Assembly (NCBI GenBank): GCA_017640785.1 | Contig: JAEPPZ010000007.1 | Location: 124,001 to 188,000, forward strand | Length of the DNA stretch: 64,000 bases | Direction of reading: 5' to 3' | Source of the DNA: Balneola sp. | GTDB lineage: Bacteria > Bacteroidota > Rhodothermia > Balneolales > Balneolaceae | Part shown: one piece after another, positions 17,061 through 25,686 of the stretch | Numbering within the stretch: the first letter of the stretch is position 1 | How the letters are laid out: the number at the start of each line of letters is the position of its first letter | The notes under the pieces: generated by a model | Database searches by the model: none | Seen by the model: only the letters and a program-made list of their open reading frames with translations | What the model was told of the DNA's origin: nothing | Program-made: the position numbers and the translations under genes

Positions 17061-17867
17061 ATGAGCTTTGAATTAAAATCTCCGGAAAACGAAAGAGCAG
17101 CTATTCAGGTGCCGAAAGAAATTTCGAATCTGACCAAACCCTTTAGCGGAACTTTGTGCTCTCAGGATGGTGATGAATACGATGTAAAAAATAACATCAT
17201 CGATATTTTAGGTGGTCAGCCTGATTTCTCCAGTTTAGCTTCTTATACCAATCATTGGAAACTGACTGCTACTATTTATGAAGAGATTTGGAGAAAGCGC
17301 TCTCTTTCTTTGTTAACAGGAGAAGACTTTCCGATCGAAAAAGAACATGAATTGCTTATCGAATGGACGGAGCCCAAAGAAAACGGTCTATATCTTGATT
17401 TAGGTTGTTCAACCGCACTTTACGGCAGAGCACTAAAAGCTGCGCAATCCAAAGCAGATATTGTAGGTTTAGACTTTTCTATGCAGATGCTTGAAGAAGC
17501 CCGATTAAAAGCAGAAGCTGATGAAACCAATCTTTTCTTTGTTAGAGCTGATGGTAAAGAAATGCCGTTCTTCAGTAAAACCTTTGACGGAATAGTGATG
17601 GGTGGAACTCTAAATGAACTCACAGAAGAGTTAAAAGTTCTGTACGAAGCTCGCAGAGTTTTGAAAGAGGATGGAGTTCTATTTATGATGCATCTAATAA
17701 AAGCCGATGCTTGGTACGGGAGATTACTTCAGGAGTCGATGGGAATCGGAGGGATCAAGTTCTGGACTAAAGATGAAAGCAACAAACTCTTCAAACAAGC
17801 AGGCTTCAAAGTAGAAGAACAGATTACAAGAGGAATTGTCTGTTTTACAAGGTTAAGAGCAAGTTAA
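17061..17867 (+). CDS. class I SAM-dependent methyltransferase
   Basis: The 268-residue protein has a Rossmann methyltransferase core: motif I LYLDLGCSTALYGRAL near residue 113, acidic loop VGLDFSMQMLEEAR, motif with FVRADGKEMPFF, and GVLFMMHLI after the post-motif helix. This places it with type 11 methyltransferases. The N-terminal 100 residues include a Trm112-like stretch (LCSQDGDEYDVKNNIIDIL), suggesting a small-molecule or lipid/quinone-type substrate, but the substrate is not identifiable. A good GGAAAGGA precedes the ATG. It is 60 nt after the SAM hydroxide adenosyltransferase gene. Confidence 0.88.
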   Translation: MSFELKSPENERAAIQVPKEISNLTKPFSGTLCSQDGDEYDVKNNIIDILGGQPDFSSLASYTNHWKLTATIYEEIWRKRSLSLLTGEDFPIEKEHELLIEWTEPKENGLYLDLGCSTALYGRALKAAQSKADIVGLDFSMQMLEEARLKAEADETNLFFVRADGKEMPFFSKTFDGIVMGGTLNELTEELKVLYEARRVLKEDGVLFMMHLIKADAWYGRLLQESMGIGGIKFWTKDESNKLFKQAGFKVEEQITRGIVCFTRLRAS

Positions 17868-17891
17868 AAGTGCTATTTAATGTAGTATAGT

Positions 17892-17899
17892 TATATTTG
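17892..17899 (+). promoter_or_regulatory. TAnnTTTG-type -7 element before the subtilase
   Basis: TATATTTG exactly matches the Bacteroidota -7 consensus TAnnTTTG and lies 18 nt before the ATG at 17918. No good TTG -33 box is seen at the usual distance. The box argues against the in-frame TTG at 17897, which would lie inside it, as the translation start. Confidence 0.4.
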
Positions 17900-17917
17900 T
17901 GGCGATTTAGGATTATT

Positions 17918-20900
17918 ATGTGTCAACCTAACTATACATATCATCTCAAGATTGCGGCAGTACTGATTTTTATGATACAGTACTCTTCTTTATCGAACGC
18001 TCAGGATTTTAAACCGCAAGAACTTCTTGAATTTGCAGGCTCTAAAAAGGAAGAATTTTCTAAGCAAAAGAAGATAAAAAGCCTCCCATTTTTTCAATTC
18101 TACAGCTTTAAAGATGGAAAGCTTCCCGTCATATATCAAAGTTCAAATCTGGAAATGGCGAGAGCTCTCAAAAATGATTTTCTTTGGAGCGGCGGAGTTT
18201 CGGGAGTATCACTTTCAGGAAACGGCCAGATCATAGGCTACTGGGATGAAGACCAACCCAGACTTACCCACCAGGAATACTTTGGAAGAGTTAGTTTTCT
18301 AGATTCTGAAAGTGGCACAAATGATGATCACGCTACACAAATGGTTGGAACCATGATCGCGACGGGTGTAGATGCTGATGCCCGTGGAATGGCGAATGCT
18401 GCGGAAGTGGAGGCTTATAACTGGAACAATGACATTGGCGAAATGGCACAGGCCGCAGCAGATAGTTTAACGGGTTCGGCTCATCCTTATGCAGAGATCG
18501 CAGGGTGGACAACTTCATCAACAGTTTGCGGAAGTGGATATACATGGTACTCTCTGGAATCAGAGAATCCCTCAAAGCCGTATCAATTCGGCTATTATAA
18601 TTCTCAGGCTCAGGATTGGGATAGCGTGGCTTACTTAGCTCCCAATTATTTGATAGTAAAAGCGGCGGGAAATATAAGAGGTATTGGTCCGGAATCTCAG
18701 CCAGTAAAACACTGGAAGATCGATTCAAATCTGAACTGTTTTGAAGATTCAACAAGTGTTCGTCAGATAAATGGAGGAGAAGGTGGGTTTGAATCTATAT
18801 CCGGATCTTCAGTTTCAAAAAATGTATTGGTTGTTGGCGCAGTTCAAAGTTCCGTTAATGATTTTTCAGTTCTCAGTTCAATTATACCGACCGATGGTTC
18901 GGGGTTTGGTCCCACTGATGACGGAAGAATAAAACCTGACATAGTTGTTCCTTCCGGTGCTTATACTTCTTCGGCATCTTCTAATAGTGGTTATTCAAAT
19001 TCCTCCGGAACTTCTTCATCAACCGCAGCGGTGGCAGGCTCTGTGGCTTTAATTCGTGAACATTATCAAAATCTGAATGCAGATACTCTTTCTTCAGCTT
19101 CAATAAGAGCGTTGCTTGCACATTCAGCAGATGATGTGGGTGTGGGAGGTCCCGATTATAAAATGGGCTGGGGATTGATGAATACCGAAAGAGCGGTGAG
19201 ATTTCTGTCTGCGAATAAAGCTGATAATGATCGCGCAGTTTTGAAAGACACGGTTCTTAACTCATCGAATACGATTCAGATAAACTACGAGCATACATCC
19301 ACAAAGCCATTGATAGTTACTATCGCGTGGACAGACCCGAAAGGAAGTGTGTCGGTTTCCGGGGATGATCCCGAAGATATTATTTTGGTGAATGATCTGG
19401 ATATGCAGGTCAGTGATCCTAATTCAACAGTGTTCTCGCCTTGGGTAATGGATAAGAATAATCCGGGAAATGCAGCTACAACGGGAGACAATGACGTAGA
19501 TAATATTGAGCAAATCTATATTTCAGAGCCTGTTACGGGAGAATATACTATAACAATTTCTCATGAAGGAGCTTTGCAATCAGGAAGCCAAAAGGTTTCA
19601 GTTCTGATCAGCGAGGCAGAACCCCGAGTTTTGTTTTCCACGATTTCAGATGGGAATTGGTCAGATTCCGGAACATGGGTAAACGGAAATATTCCATCTT
19701 CAATAACCGATGAAGCGGCAATAAAGCACAGTGTAGCTTTAACGGGAGATATTACAATAGGGAGTATTTCATTCGAAGGAATAAATTCAGAGCTCAAATT
19801 AAACGGGCGTGCTTTAAGTATTTATGGGTCTCATCTAAAGAGTTCGGGAAAAGGATTCTCAGGCGACAGTTTATCTAAAATTACAGTAAACGGGTGGGAA
19901 GGAGGCTCTGATCCTATTGAATTCAATTCCGGAAATGGAAAATTATCTGAATTGAAAGTTGATGTCTCTGCAGATACTGTTGAGATCGGATCAAGCTTGA
20001 ATATTTATCAAAAACTAAACCTTGAAGCCGGATCACTAAAACAGACAGCCGGAGAATTAACTCTAATTTCTGATGAAAACAATACTGCGCAATTGATCAA
20101 GAATGGAGGAAAATTAATATCAGATTTTGTGTATTCCAGAGCATATACGGAGGAAGCATCCGGTTGGAGAATGATCTCTTCACCTTTCAATGATGCGAAT
20201 TTCAGCTCACTAAATGAATCTTTTTTTACTCAGGGAGGTAGTTGGGCATCAAATATGGCATCAGCTCCGAACTCAAGTTTATGGTTGTTTGATTCCGGTA
20301 ATCAGAATTTCAATGGATATTATGGAGCTGATTCAACCTTCACTTCCGGCAAAGGATACTTGTTTTATATGTTCAACACGGATCCAAACGGACAACAAAT
20401 ATTGCCTGCTAATCTGGAAATGAAAGGCAAGGAGCCGGATTCTTTAACTTTAGCTCTTTACAGAGGTTCGCATGATTCACTGAGTTACAATCTGGTCGGC
20501 AATCCGTTTGCAGGAACTTTGGATTGGCATGAGATCGTGAATGATGGAACAGATTTAGCTACTAGTTATGCAATTTGGGATCCTGCGGTTTCTTCAGGTG
20601 GTGGAAGTTCGGGTTTTAAATATTACAACATGTCAGGAGAGATTGGATCTGCCGGAAGGTATATAGCACCGATGCAGGGATTTTTTGTTCAAGCTATTAA
20701 CGAAAATTCAGAACTAAGGTTTAATCAGTCTCAGAAAACGGAAAGCAGTCCTGATAAGTTTGGTAAAAAAAGACCTGCACAAACAGTAGCGCATATTAAT
20801 TTAAAACTGTTTGCAGAATCAGGAACTCTCTTAGATGATCAGGCACATATTGTGTTTAGCGACAGAGGAAGTTTAGGCAGAGACGTGTTTGATGTGGATA

Positions 20901-21514
20901 GAATACGGTCACTAAATCAGAATAAGAGTAGCATATCTTTTTTATCAGAAAAGAAAGATCTAAGAGTGTTTGAAGGAAGACCTGTTGATATCGAAAATGA
21001 TAAGATCGATCTGAGAGTAGAATTGAACAGAACGGGTTTTTATAGCATCAGCATAGGGAAAATGGAAAATATTCCGGAAGATTGGGCGATTAAATTGACA
21101 GACAAGAAGGTCAAAAAGTCGATAAACCTCAGAGAAAGAGATGAATACGAATTTTATTTTGATGGAGATGATGAGGGCGTTTCAGAAAGATTTTATATAG
21201 AAGTAAGTCGAAGTATCAGCTCATCAAACGATGAAAAAGAAAATATCCCAACCTCATTTCGACTAAAGCAAAATTATCCTAACCCCTTTAATCCGGTAAC
21301 GGTTATAGAATATGAACTTCCAATACAGTCGGATATAAAAATTGAAGTTTTTGATATTCTGGGAAGATTGGCGACGACACTGGTTGATGGAAGAAAGTCA
21401 GCCGGATTCCATTCGGTTCAATTTGATGCCCGTAATTTTTCAAGTGGAGCATACTTTTACAGAATTAAAGCCGGAGATTTTGTGCAGATAAAATCAATGA
21501 TGGTTATCAAATAA
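17918..21514 (+). CDS. secreted S8 subtilisin-like protease with T9SS C-terminal tail
   Basis: A large exported serine protease of about 1198 residues. A signal peptide (AAVLIFMIQYSSLSNAQ) is followed by a subtilase domain with Asp110 (IGYWDED), His138 (DDHATQMVGT) and Ser366 (SGTSSSTAAVAG). A jelly-roll domain with LVNDLDMQVSDPN comes next, then a beta-rich region (DGNWSDSGTWVNGNIP) and a C-terminal FlgD/Por-type sorting domain starting LKQNYPNPFNPVTVIEY and ending SSGAYFYRIKAGD then a short basic tail. That tail directs export through the type IX system. The catalytic Asp motif is unusual (YWDED in place of DTG). Start: ATG at 17918, supported by a -7 box 18 nt upstream. Its end converges on argS with 11 nt between them. 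Confidence 0.93.
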   Translation: MCQPNYTYHLKIAAVLIFMIQYSSLSNAQDFKPQELLEFAGSKKEEFSKQKKIKSLPFFQFYSFKDGKLPVIYQSSNLEMARALKNDFLWSGGVSGVSLSGNGQIIGYWDEDQPRLTHQEYFGRVSFLDSESGTNDDHATQMVGTMIATGVDADARGMANAAEVEAYNWNNDIGEMAQAAADSLTGSAHPYAEIAGWTTSSTVCGSGYTWYSLESENPSKPYQFGYYNSQAQDWDSVAYLAPNYLIVKAAGNIRGIGPESQPVKHWKIDSNLNCFEDSTSVRQINGGEGGFESISGSSVSKNVLVVGAVQSSVNDFSVLSSIIPTDGSGFGPTDDGRIKPDIVVPSGAYTSSASSNSGYSNSSGTSSSTAAVAGSVALIREHYQNLNADTLSSASIRALLAHSADDVGVGGPDYKMGWGLMNTERAVRFLSANKADNDRAVLKDTVLNSSNTIQINYEHTSTKPLIVTIAWTDPKGSVSVSGDDPEDIILVNDLDMQVSDPNSTVFSPWVMDKNNPGNAATTGDNDVDNIEQIYISEPVTGEYTITISHEGALQSGSQKVSVLISEAEPRVLFSTISDGNWSDSGTWVNGNIPSSITDEAAIKHSVALTGDITIGSISFEGINSELKLNGRALSIYGSHLKSSGKGFSGDSLSKITVNGWEGGSDPIEFNSGNGKLSELKVDVSADTVEIGSSLNIYQKLNLEAGSLKQTAGELTLISDENNTAQLIKNGGKLISDFVYSRAYTEEASGWRMISSPFNDANFSSLNESFFTQGGSWASNMASAPNSSLWLFDSGNQNFNGYYGADSTFTSGKGYLFYMFNTDPNGQQILPANLEMKGKEPDSLTLALYRGSHDSLSYNLVGNPFAGTLDWHEIVNDGTDLATSYAIWDPAVSSGGGSSGFKYYNMSGEIGSAGRYIAPMQGFFVQAINENSELRFNQSQKTESSPDKFGKKRPAQTVAHINLKLFAESGTLLDDQAHIVFSDRGSLGRDVFDVDRIRSLNQNKSSISFLSEKKDLRVFEGRPVDIENDKIDLRVELNRTGFYSISIGKMENIPEDWAIKLTDKKVKKSINLRERDEYEFYFDGDDEGVSERFYIEVSRSISSSNDEKENIPTSFRLKQNYPNPFNPVTVIEYELPIQSDIKIEVFDILGRLATTLVDGRKSAGFHSVQFDARNFSSGAYFYRIKAGDFVQIKSMMVIK

Positions 21515-21525
21515 CCGAGTCACAA

Positions 21526-23154
21526 TCACATATTTTCCGGCGCAGAAATTCCAAGGATAGTCAATCCATTTCTCAGAACCTGAGCCGTTGCTTTGGCTAG
21601 TTCAATTCGTGCCTGAGCCAGGTCTTCATCCACACCAATAATTCTGCAATCGTGATAGAAACCGGTAAACGCTGAAGCAACATCATTCAGAAAGTTGATC
21701 AAACGATGTGGTTCACGAGCATTGGCAGCACCGGCAATCATTTCAGGAAAACGAAGGATAGTTTTGATCAAACCTTCTTCGGATTTATGTTTCAATAAAG
21801 AGAGATCTGCTTCTTTGGAAAATGAGTATTCTTCCTCAGCTTTACGCAGAATACTGGCAATGCGAGCATGAGCATATTGAAGGTAGAATACCGGATTTTT
21901 ATCTCCGGCTTCTTTGGCTTGAGCGATATCAAATTCCAGATGTGTATTTGGAGATCTCATCAAAAAGAAAAACCGTGTTACATCTGACCCCACTTCATCC
22001 ATAAGCTCATCAAGAGTTACGAAGTTCGCTTTTCGGGTACTCATCTTAAAAGGTTGGCCGTCTTTGACGATCGTTACAAACTGATAGATCACAACGTCTA
22101 CTTTATCTTTATCGTAACCCAAAGCAGAAATTCCTGAAAGCACATCAGGATAAGTGGCGATGTGATCGGCGCCGAATACATCCAGACAAAGATCATAACC
22201 ACGATCCAGCTTGTTCATATGGTAAGCAATGTCGGGAAGCCTGTAAGTCGGTTCTCCCGTGCTTTTGATCAAAACGGTGTCTTGTTCTTTACCGAATTCG
22301 GTTGTTTTAAACCAAACGGCTCCGTCTTTATCATAGGCTAATTCTTTTTCACGGAGTTTTTCAACGGTGGAATCTATAGATCCGTCCGCATACAAACTAT
22401 GCTCGTTGAAGAAGGAATCCATATTGATGTTCATTCGCTGGAGTGTATTACTGATATCCGAAAAAATGGCTTCTTCTGCTTTTTCTTTGAAGGGTTTCCA
22501 GTCTTCAGGATTTTCAGAAAGATCTTTGTTTTCAGAAGCTAGTTCATTTGCAATTTCTTTAATGTACTCTCCTTCATATCCGCCTTCGGGGAATTCAGAT
22601 GCTTTGCCTAATTTTTCTAAATATCTGGCTTGTACACTTTGTCCCAGAACACGCATTTGTCGACCAGCGTCATTGAAGTAATATTCTCTGTCAACCTCGG
22701 CTCCTGTCCATTCCAATAATCTTGCAACGGTGTCTCCGAGAACTGCATTTCTTCCGTGCCCGACAGTCAGCGGTCCCGTTGGGTTTGCACTTACAAACTC
22801 TACCAATACTTTTTTACCGGAGTGCTCATCTGTTCTTCCAAAGCCGGATCCAGCATCCAGAATACTCTGCAATTCATCATACAAATAATCGTCAGCAAAG
22901 CGAAAGTTTATAAATCCGGGGCCTGCAATTTCTACAGAGGAAATTTTCTTTTCATCGTACTTCAATCCATCAATGATCTGTTGTGCAATAGCTCGTGGAT
23001 TATTACGAAGTGGTTTTGCCAGCATCATAGCCACATTGGTGGACGCATCGCCGTGGCTGGAGTCTTTTGGAGCTTCCGTCTGGATTTCAGGCAGTTCTTC
23101 TAGATCAAATTGTTGTAAAGAGTCAGCGATTATTTGCTGGAGGTAGTCGTTCAT
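21526..23154 (-). CDS. argS: arginyl-tRNA synthetase
   Basis: ArgRS charges tRNA-Arg. The product is a class I synthetase of about 542 residues with the N-terminal tRNA-binding domain, the HIGH-type motif as ANPTGPLTVGHGRNAVLGDT, the KMSKS-type loop as FKMSTRKANFVTLDEL, and an anticodon-binding helix bundle ending in NGLTILGISAPENM, typical of ArgRS. Three in-frame ATGs lie within 30 nt (23181, 23166, 23154); I prefer the last, which gives MNDYLQQIIADSL as in homologues. The gene lies downstream of the S23-like gene, separated by a repeat-bearing spacer. Confidence 0.95.
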   Translation of the reverse strand: MNDYLQQIIADSLQQFDLEELPEIQTEAPKDSSHGDASTNVAMMLAKPLRNNPRAIAQQIIDGLKYDEKKISSVEIAGPGFINFRFADDYLYDELQSILDAGSGFGRTDEHSGKKVLVEFVSANPTGPLTVGHGRNAVLGDTVARLLEWTGAEVDREYYFNDAGRQMRVLGQSVQARYLEKLGKASEFPEGGYEGEYIKEIANELASENKDLSENPEDWKPFKEKAEEAIFSDISNTLQRMNINMDSFFNEHSLYADGSIDSTVEKLREKELAYDKDGAVWFKTTEFGKEQDTVLIKSTGEPTYRLPDIAYHMNKLDRGYDLCLDVFGADHIATYPDVLSGISALGYDKDKVDVVIYQFVTIVKDGQPFKMSTRKANFVTLDELMDEVGSDVTRFFFLMRSPNTHLEFDIAQAKEAGDKNPVFYLQYAHARIASILRKAEEEYSFSKEADLSLLKHKSEEGLIKTILRFPEMIAGAANAREPHRLINFLNDVASAFTGFYHDCRIIGVDEDLAQARIELAKATAQVLRNGLTILGISAPENM

Positions 23155-23220
23155 TCTAAGATTCATTTCTGGATTCAGCATTAAGATAAGGCTGATTCAA
23201 TTAAGAATTAAGAATTATTC

Positions 23221-23262
23221 AATGATCTATTCAATATCCAATAATGAACAAGGAATAATCAA
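23221..23262. repeat. inverted-repeat end downstream of the S23/IVP gene
   Basis: The + strand reads TCAATATCCAATAATG then GAACAAGGAATAA (23246-23258). It is an inverted copy of the repeat just upstream of the S23-like gene (23637-23672), matching at about 23 of 28 positions. The stop codon of that gene lies inside it. A third copy of GAACAAGGAATAA occurs at 24451-24463. Confidence 0.65.
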
Positions 23263-23636
23263 TATCCATTTTTATCCAGATTCTTTTTTGCAGTTCCGAT
23301 ACTCTTATGAAAGATTGCAATCAATTCATCACATTCTGTTAGAGCAATTTCTAGTAACTCAGAACTTGAAAGAGGATGCTTTTTGATAATTGTTAAGCAA
23401 ACAAAAGTTTCTCGCAATTCCTTTTGTCCAATCTTAAGTTTATGAATAAAATCTTTGCGAGATTCTGCAGCTTGAGCTTCTCCATATTGAAATGCCGGTG
23501 AAGTCCCAGATCTTACCAACTGTTTAGCAAAATGCTGACCTGTATAAGATTTAGGAAGTTCTTCTACTATTTTCATAATCAGCAGAGAGAAGTTAATTAT
23601 CCTGTTTTGTAAATTAAATGAGTGTTTATTCTTCAT
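23259..23636 (-). CDS. four-helix bundle protein (S23 / 23S rRNA IVP family)
   Basis: The 125-residue protein is a helical bundle of the S23 family (TIGR02436): RIINFSLLIMKIVEELPKSY, then FAKQLVRSGTSPAFQYGEAQ and SRKDFIHKLKIGQKELRET, closing with LSSSELLEIALTECDELIAIFHKSIGTAKKN. Relatives include proteins encoded in intervening sequences of 23S rRNA genes and the Avd accessory protein of diversity-generating retroelements; no reverse transcriptase is in this window. AAGGAA six bases before the ATG is a good ribosome binding site, and it is itself part of the flanking repeat. The gene is enclosed by inverted repeats, which suggests a mobile cassette. Its function is unknown. Confidence 0.85.
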   Translation of the reverse strand: MKNKHSFNLQNRIINFSLLIMKIVEELPKSYTGQHFAKQLVRSGTSPAFQYGEAQAAESRKDFIHKLKIGQKELRETFVCLTIIKKHPLSSSELLEIALTECDELIAIFHKSIGTAKKNLDKNGY

Positions 23637-23672
23637 TGGAGATTCCTTGTTGAATATTGGTTATTGAAAATG
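23637..23672. repeat. inverted-repeat end upstream of the S23/IVP gene
   Basis: On the minus strand this reads TCAATAACCAATATTC then AACAAGGAATCTCC, directly before the ATG of the S23-like gene. It is the inverted partner of 23221-23262. The core ATTCCTTGTTGAAT (+ strand) is at 23642-23655. It lies between the radC stop and the S23 start, and supplies the S23 ribosome binding site. Confidence 0.65.
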
Positions 23673-24377
23673 GCCTTCGCTGCGCAAACTCACAAAGTCA
23701 TATCCTGCAATAATAATATGATCATCTACCGGGATGCCGAGTAGTTTTCCGGATTCGGAGATTCGTTTGGTTAGTTGAATATCTGCAGTTGAAGCTTTTG
23801 CATTTCCTGATGGGTGATTGTGGAATAAAAGAATGGAATTGGCTTGATGAACAACCGCTTGGCGCATTACCTCTGCGGGCTCAACGATGGTGGCATTACT
23901 TCCGCCCGAACTGATCTGTTGAAATCCGGTGAGCACTTTTTTGTGATTCAGAAAAGCAACAATGAAGACTTCTTTCGTCAAATGACGGAGTTTAGGACCA
24001 AAAAAGGCGACAGCATCTTCCGGTGAAGTTACTTGGACCTCTTCACCTAAACCGGCTACCTGAATTCTGCGAGCAAGTTCAAAAGCTGCCTCCAAAGTAA
24101 TAGCCTTTACTTTCGCGATGCCGGGAATTACCCGAAGTTCGCTCCACTGTTTTTTGATGAGTGAATGGAGTCCGTTGAAATGATCAAGCAGAGCCCTTGA
24201 AGTTTCGATCACATTCATTTTTTTGGTTCCCGTTCGCAGAAGAATGGCAAGGAGTTCGGCATCAGAAAGAGAGCCGGCTCCATATTTTATAAGCTTTTCC
24301 CGGGGTTGTTCATCGGGACGCATTTCTTTAACGGTTCTGTTCAGGAAGTCTTCGGAAGAAAATGATTCTGTATTCAT
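23661..24377 (-). CDS. radC: RadC-family JAB-domain protein
   Basis: The 238-residue protein has the UPF0758 layout: an N-terminal helix-hairpin-helix-like part (SLSDAELLAILLRTGT, then LRVIPGIAKVKAITL) and a C-terminal JAB/MPN metal-binding domain with HNHPSGNAKASTAD, giving ligands His186, His188 and Asp199. The family was once linked to recombination repair; its true activity is unsettled, and such genes often travel with mobile elements. Here it sits between two stretches of the same AT-rich repeat that encloses the neighbouring S23-like gene. Confidence 0.93.
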   Translation of the reverse strand: MNTESFSSEDFLNRTVKEMRPDEQPREKLIKYGAGSLSDAELLAILLRTGTKKMNVIETSRALLDHFNGLHSLIKKQWSELRVIPGIAKVKAITLEAAFELARRIQVAGLGEEVQVTSPEDAVAFFGPKLRHLTKEVFIVAFLNHKKVLTGFQQISSGGSNATIVEPAEVMRQAVVHQANSILLFHNHPSGNAKASTADIQLTKRISESGKLLGIPVDDHIIIAGYDFVSLRSEGHFQ

Positions 24378-24429
24378 GGCGTATAGTTTTTGCCAAGTAA
24401 GACAGGTTGAGAGGCGATTCCTTACAAAA

Positions 24430-24503
24430 ATATTATGAATACTGAATATTGAACAAGGAATAACGAATGATGAAGTATTGGTTATTGGTTATTCAATATT
24501 CCG
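24430..24503. repeat. third copy of the GAACAAGGAAT repeat, between amn and radC
   Basis: GAACAAGGAATAA at 24451-24463 matches 23246-23258 in the same orientation. It is followed by ATTGGTTATTGGTTATTC (from 24478), which resembles the other arm seen at 23655-23665 and at 29960-29975. It sits just after the amn stop and about 55 nt before the radC start, so the radC-S23 pair is bracketed by repeat copies. Confidence 0.55.
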
Positions 24504-24504
24504 A

Positions 24505-25686
24505 TTAATCTCCGCTTCCCATCAACGGTTCGTTGAAGGCCCGAATACTTGAGTTTGGAAGTCCGTCGGGGTGAGTTTGTTTTACCATGTCGATGGTTTC
24601 AATAACGATTTCCAAATGTTTTTCCTTAGAGTTTTGGTAGAACGCTTGTGCTGCTCCCGAAAGTTTTGGTTTTCCGTGAAGAGGCTTATCACTTACACAA
24701 AGTAAAGTAGCATGAGGAACTCGATATCGGAATCCATTGGTAGCAACCGTTGCGGATTCCATATCCACAGCTAAACTTCTGCTTTGATGGATCTTTTCAA
24801 CAGTATCTTTTTTAGAGAACTCCCAGTTTCTGTTGGCAGTAGTAAATACGGTTCCGATGCGATGATTCAATCCGTGATTATCCAGAACTTGCTTGAGATA
24901 TAAATTAAGGATGTAGTTTGGAATTACAGGTATTCCGATCGGAAAAAGATCATCCAATAAACGATCGTCTCTCATATAACCGTTTGCGAGTACAAAGTCT
25001 CCTATCTCTTGGTGATTTCGAAGTCCACCACAATGGCCAACCATGATCATGGCATCAGGACGAAGTACCGAAACATGATCTGTAATCGTTTTCGCGTTTG
25101 ACGGTCCAACTCCGATATTGATTAACGTAATACCTTTGTTGTCATCTAACTTGTGATGGAAGGCAGGCATTTGAACACCTTCTCTTACAGGTTTTACGCA
25201 ATCAGGAAATTTTTCAAGAAAAACCTCAACATGCATATCGTAATTGGTGAACAAAATATATCGCTGAAAATCATGAGCGCTGGTTCCTGTGTAATGCTGA
25301 AGTCTGTCTAATGAAATATCAGTTCGTTCAGGACTAAATAGAAAAAGCTTTTTCTTGGTGATGTCCCAGTTACTTTCATCGGTATGATCCAATAAAAGAG
25401 GATCATTCAGTTCTATAACATCCCGTGATGGTTCAATTTTGATATCCGCATCTTTTTCCAGAAGACGAAGGATCTCTCGCTCTAAATAGGATCTTAGTGC
25501 TTTAGGTTGAGCAAGTTCTCCTTTTATGATCGGATTATGTTCTGACCAGGCTCGTTCCACTAACATTTTGGGATATTTACCGGAGTCGTAAATTTTCTCC
25601 ATCAGATCGCAGGCTTTTTCCGTAGCTTTCATACGTTCTTCGAGAGTGGAAAAATCAGAATGTGATAATAGAAGTGAATCGGGCAT
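24505..25686 (-). CDS. amn: AMP nucleosidase
   Basis: AMP nucleosidase splits AMP into adenine and ribose 5-phosphate, balancing the adenylate pool. The ~393-residue product has an N-terminal Amn-specific domain (LVERAWSEHNPIIKGEL, LRSYLEREI) and a phosphorylase-type catalytic domain with INIGVGPSNAKTITDH, MIMVGHCGGLR, LAVDMESATVA and LLCVSDKPLHG. The start is uncertain: ATG at 25686 shares the palindrome CATG with the ATG of the divergent Nudix gene, while a later ATG at 25632 would leave 52 nt between them. The mature catalytic part is unaffected. Confidence 0.93.
   Translation of the reverse strand: MPDSLLLSHSDFSTLEERMKATEKACDLMEKIYDSGKYPKMLVERAWSEHNPIIKGELAQPKALRSYLEREILRLLEKDADIKIEPSRDVIELNDPLLLDHTDESNWDITKKKLFLFSPERTDISLDRLQHYTGTSAHDFQRYILFTNYDMHVEVFLEKFPDCVKPVREGVQMPAFHHKLDDNKGITLINIGVGPSNAKTITDHVSVLRPDAMIMVGHCGGLRNHQEIGDFVLANGYMRDDRLLDDLFPIGIPVIPNYILNLYLKQVLDNHGLNHRIGTVFTTANRNWEFSKKDTVEKIHQSRSLAVDMESATVATNGFRYRVPHATLLCVSDKPLHGKPKLSGAAQAFYQNSKEKHLEIVIETIDMVKQTHPDGLPNSSIRAFNEPLMGSGD

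Noticed and set aside
17897-17920. TTG at 17897 as start of the subtilase
   Set aside because: It lies inside the likely -7 promoter box; the ATG at 17918 gives a normal signal peptide.
22367-23103. Plus-strand frames of 104, 63 and 115 residues inside argS
   Set aside because: They are antisense to the conserved argS sequence, with no ribosome binding site or recognised family.
23259-23636. S23-like gene as part of a diversity-generating retroelement
   Set aside because: No reverse transcriptase, template repeat or variable repeat was seen in the window.
24223-24438. 71-residue plus-strand frame across the radC start
   Set aside because: It is mostly antisense to radC and ends in repeat DNA, so it is probably a chance frame.
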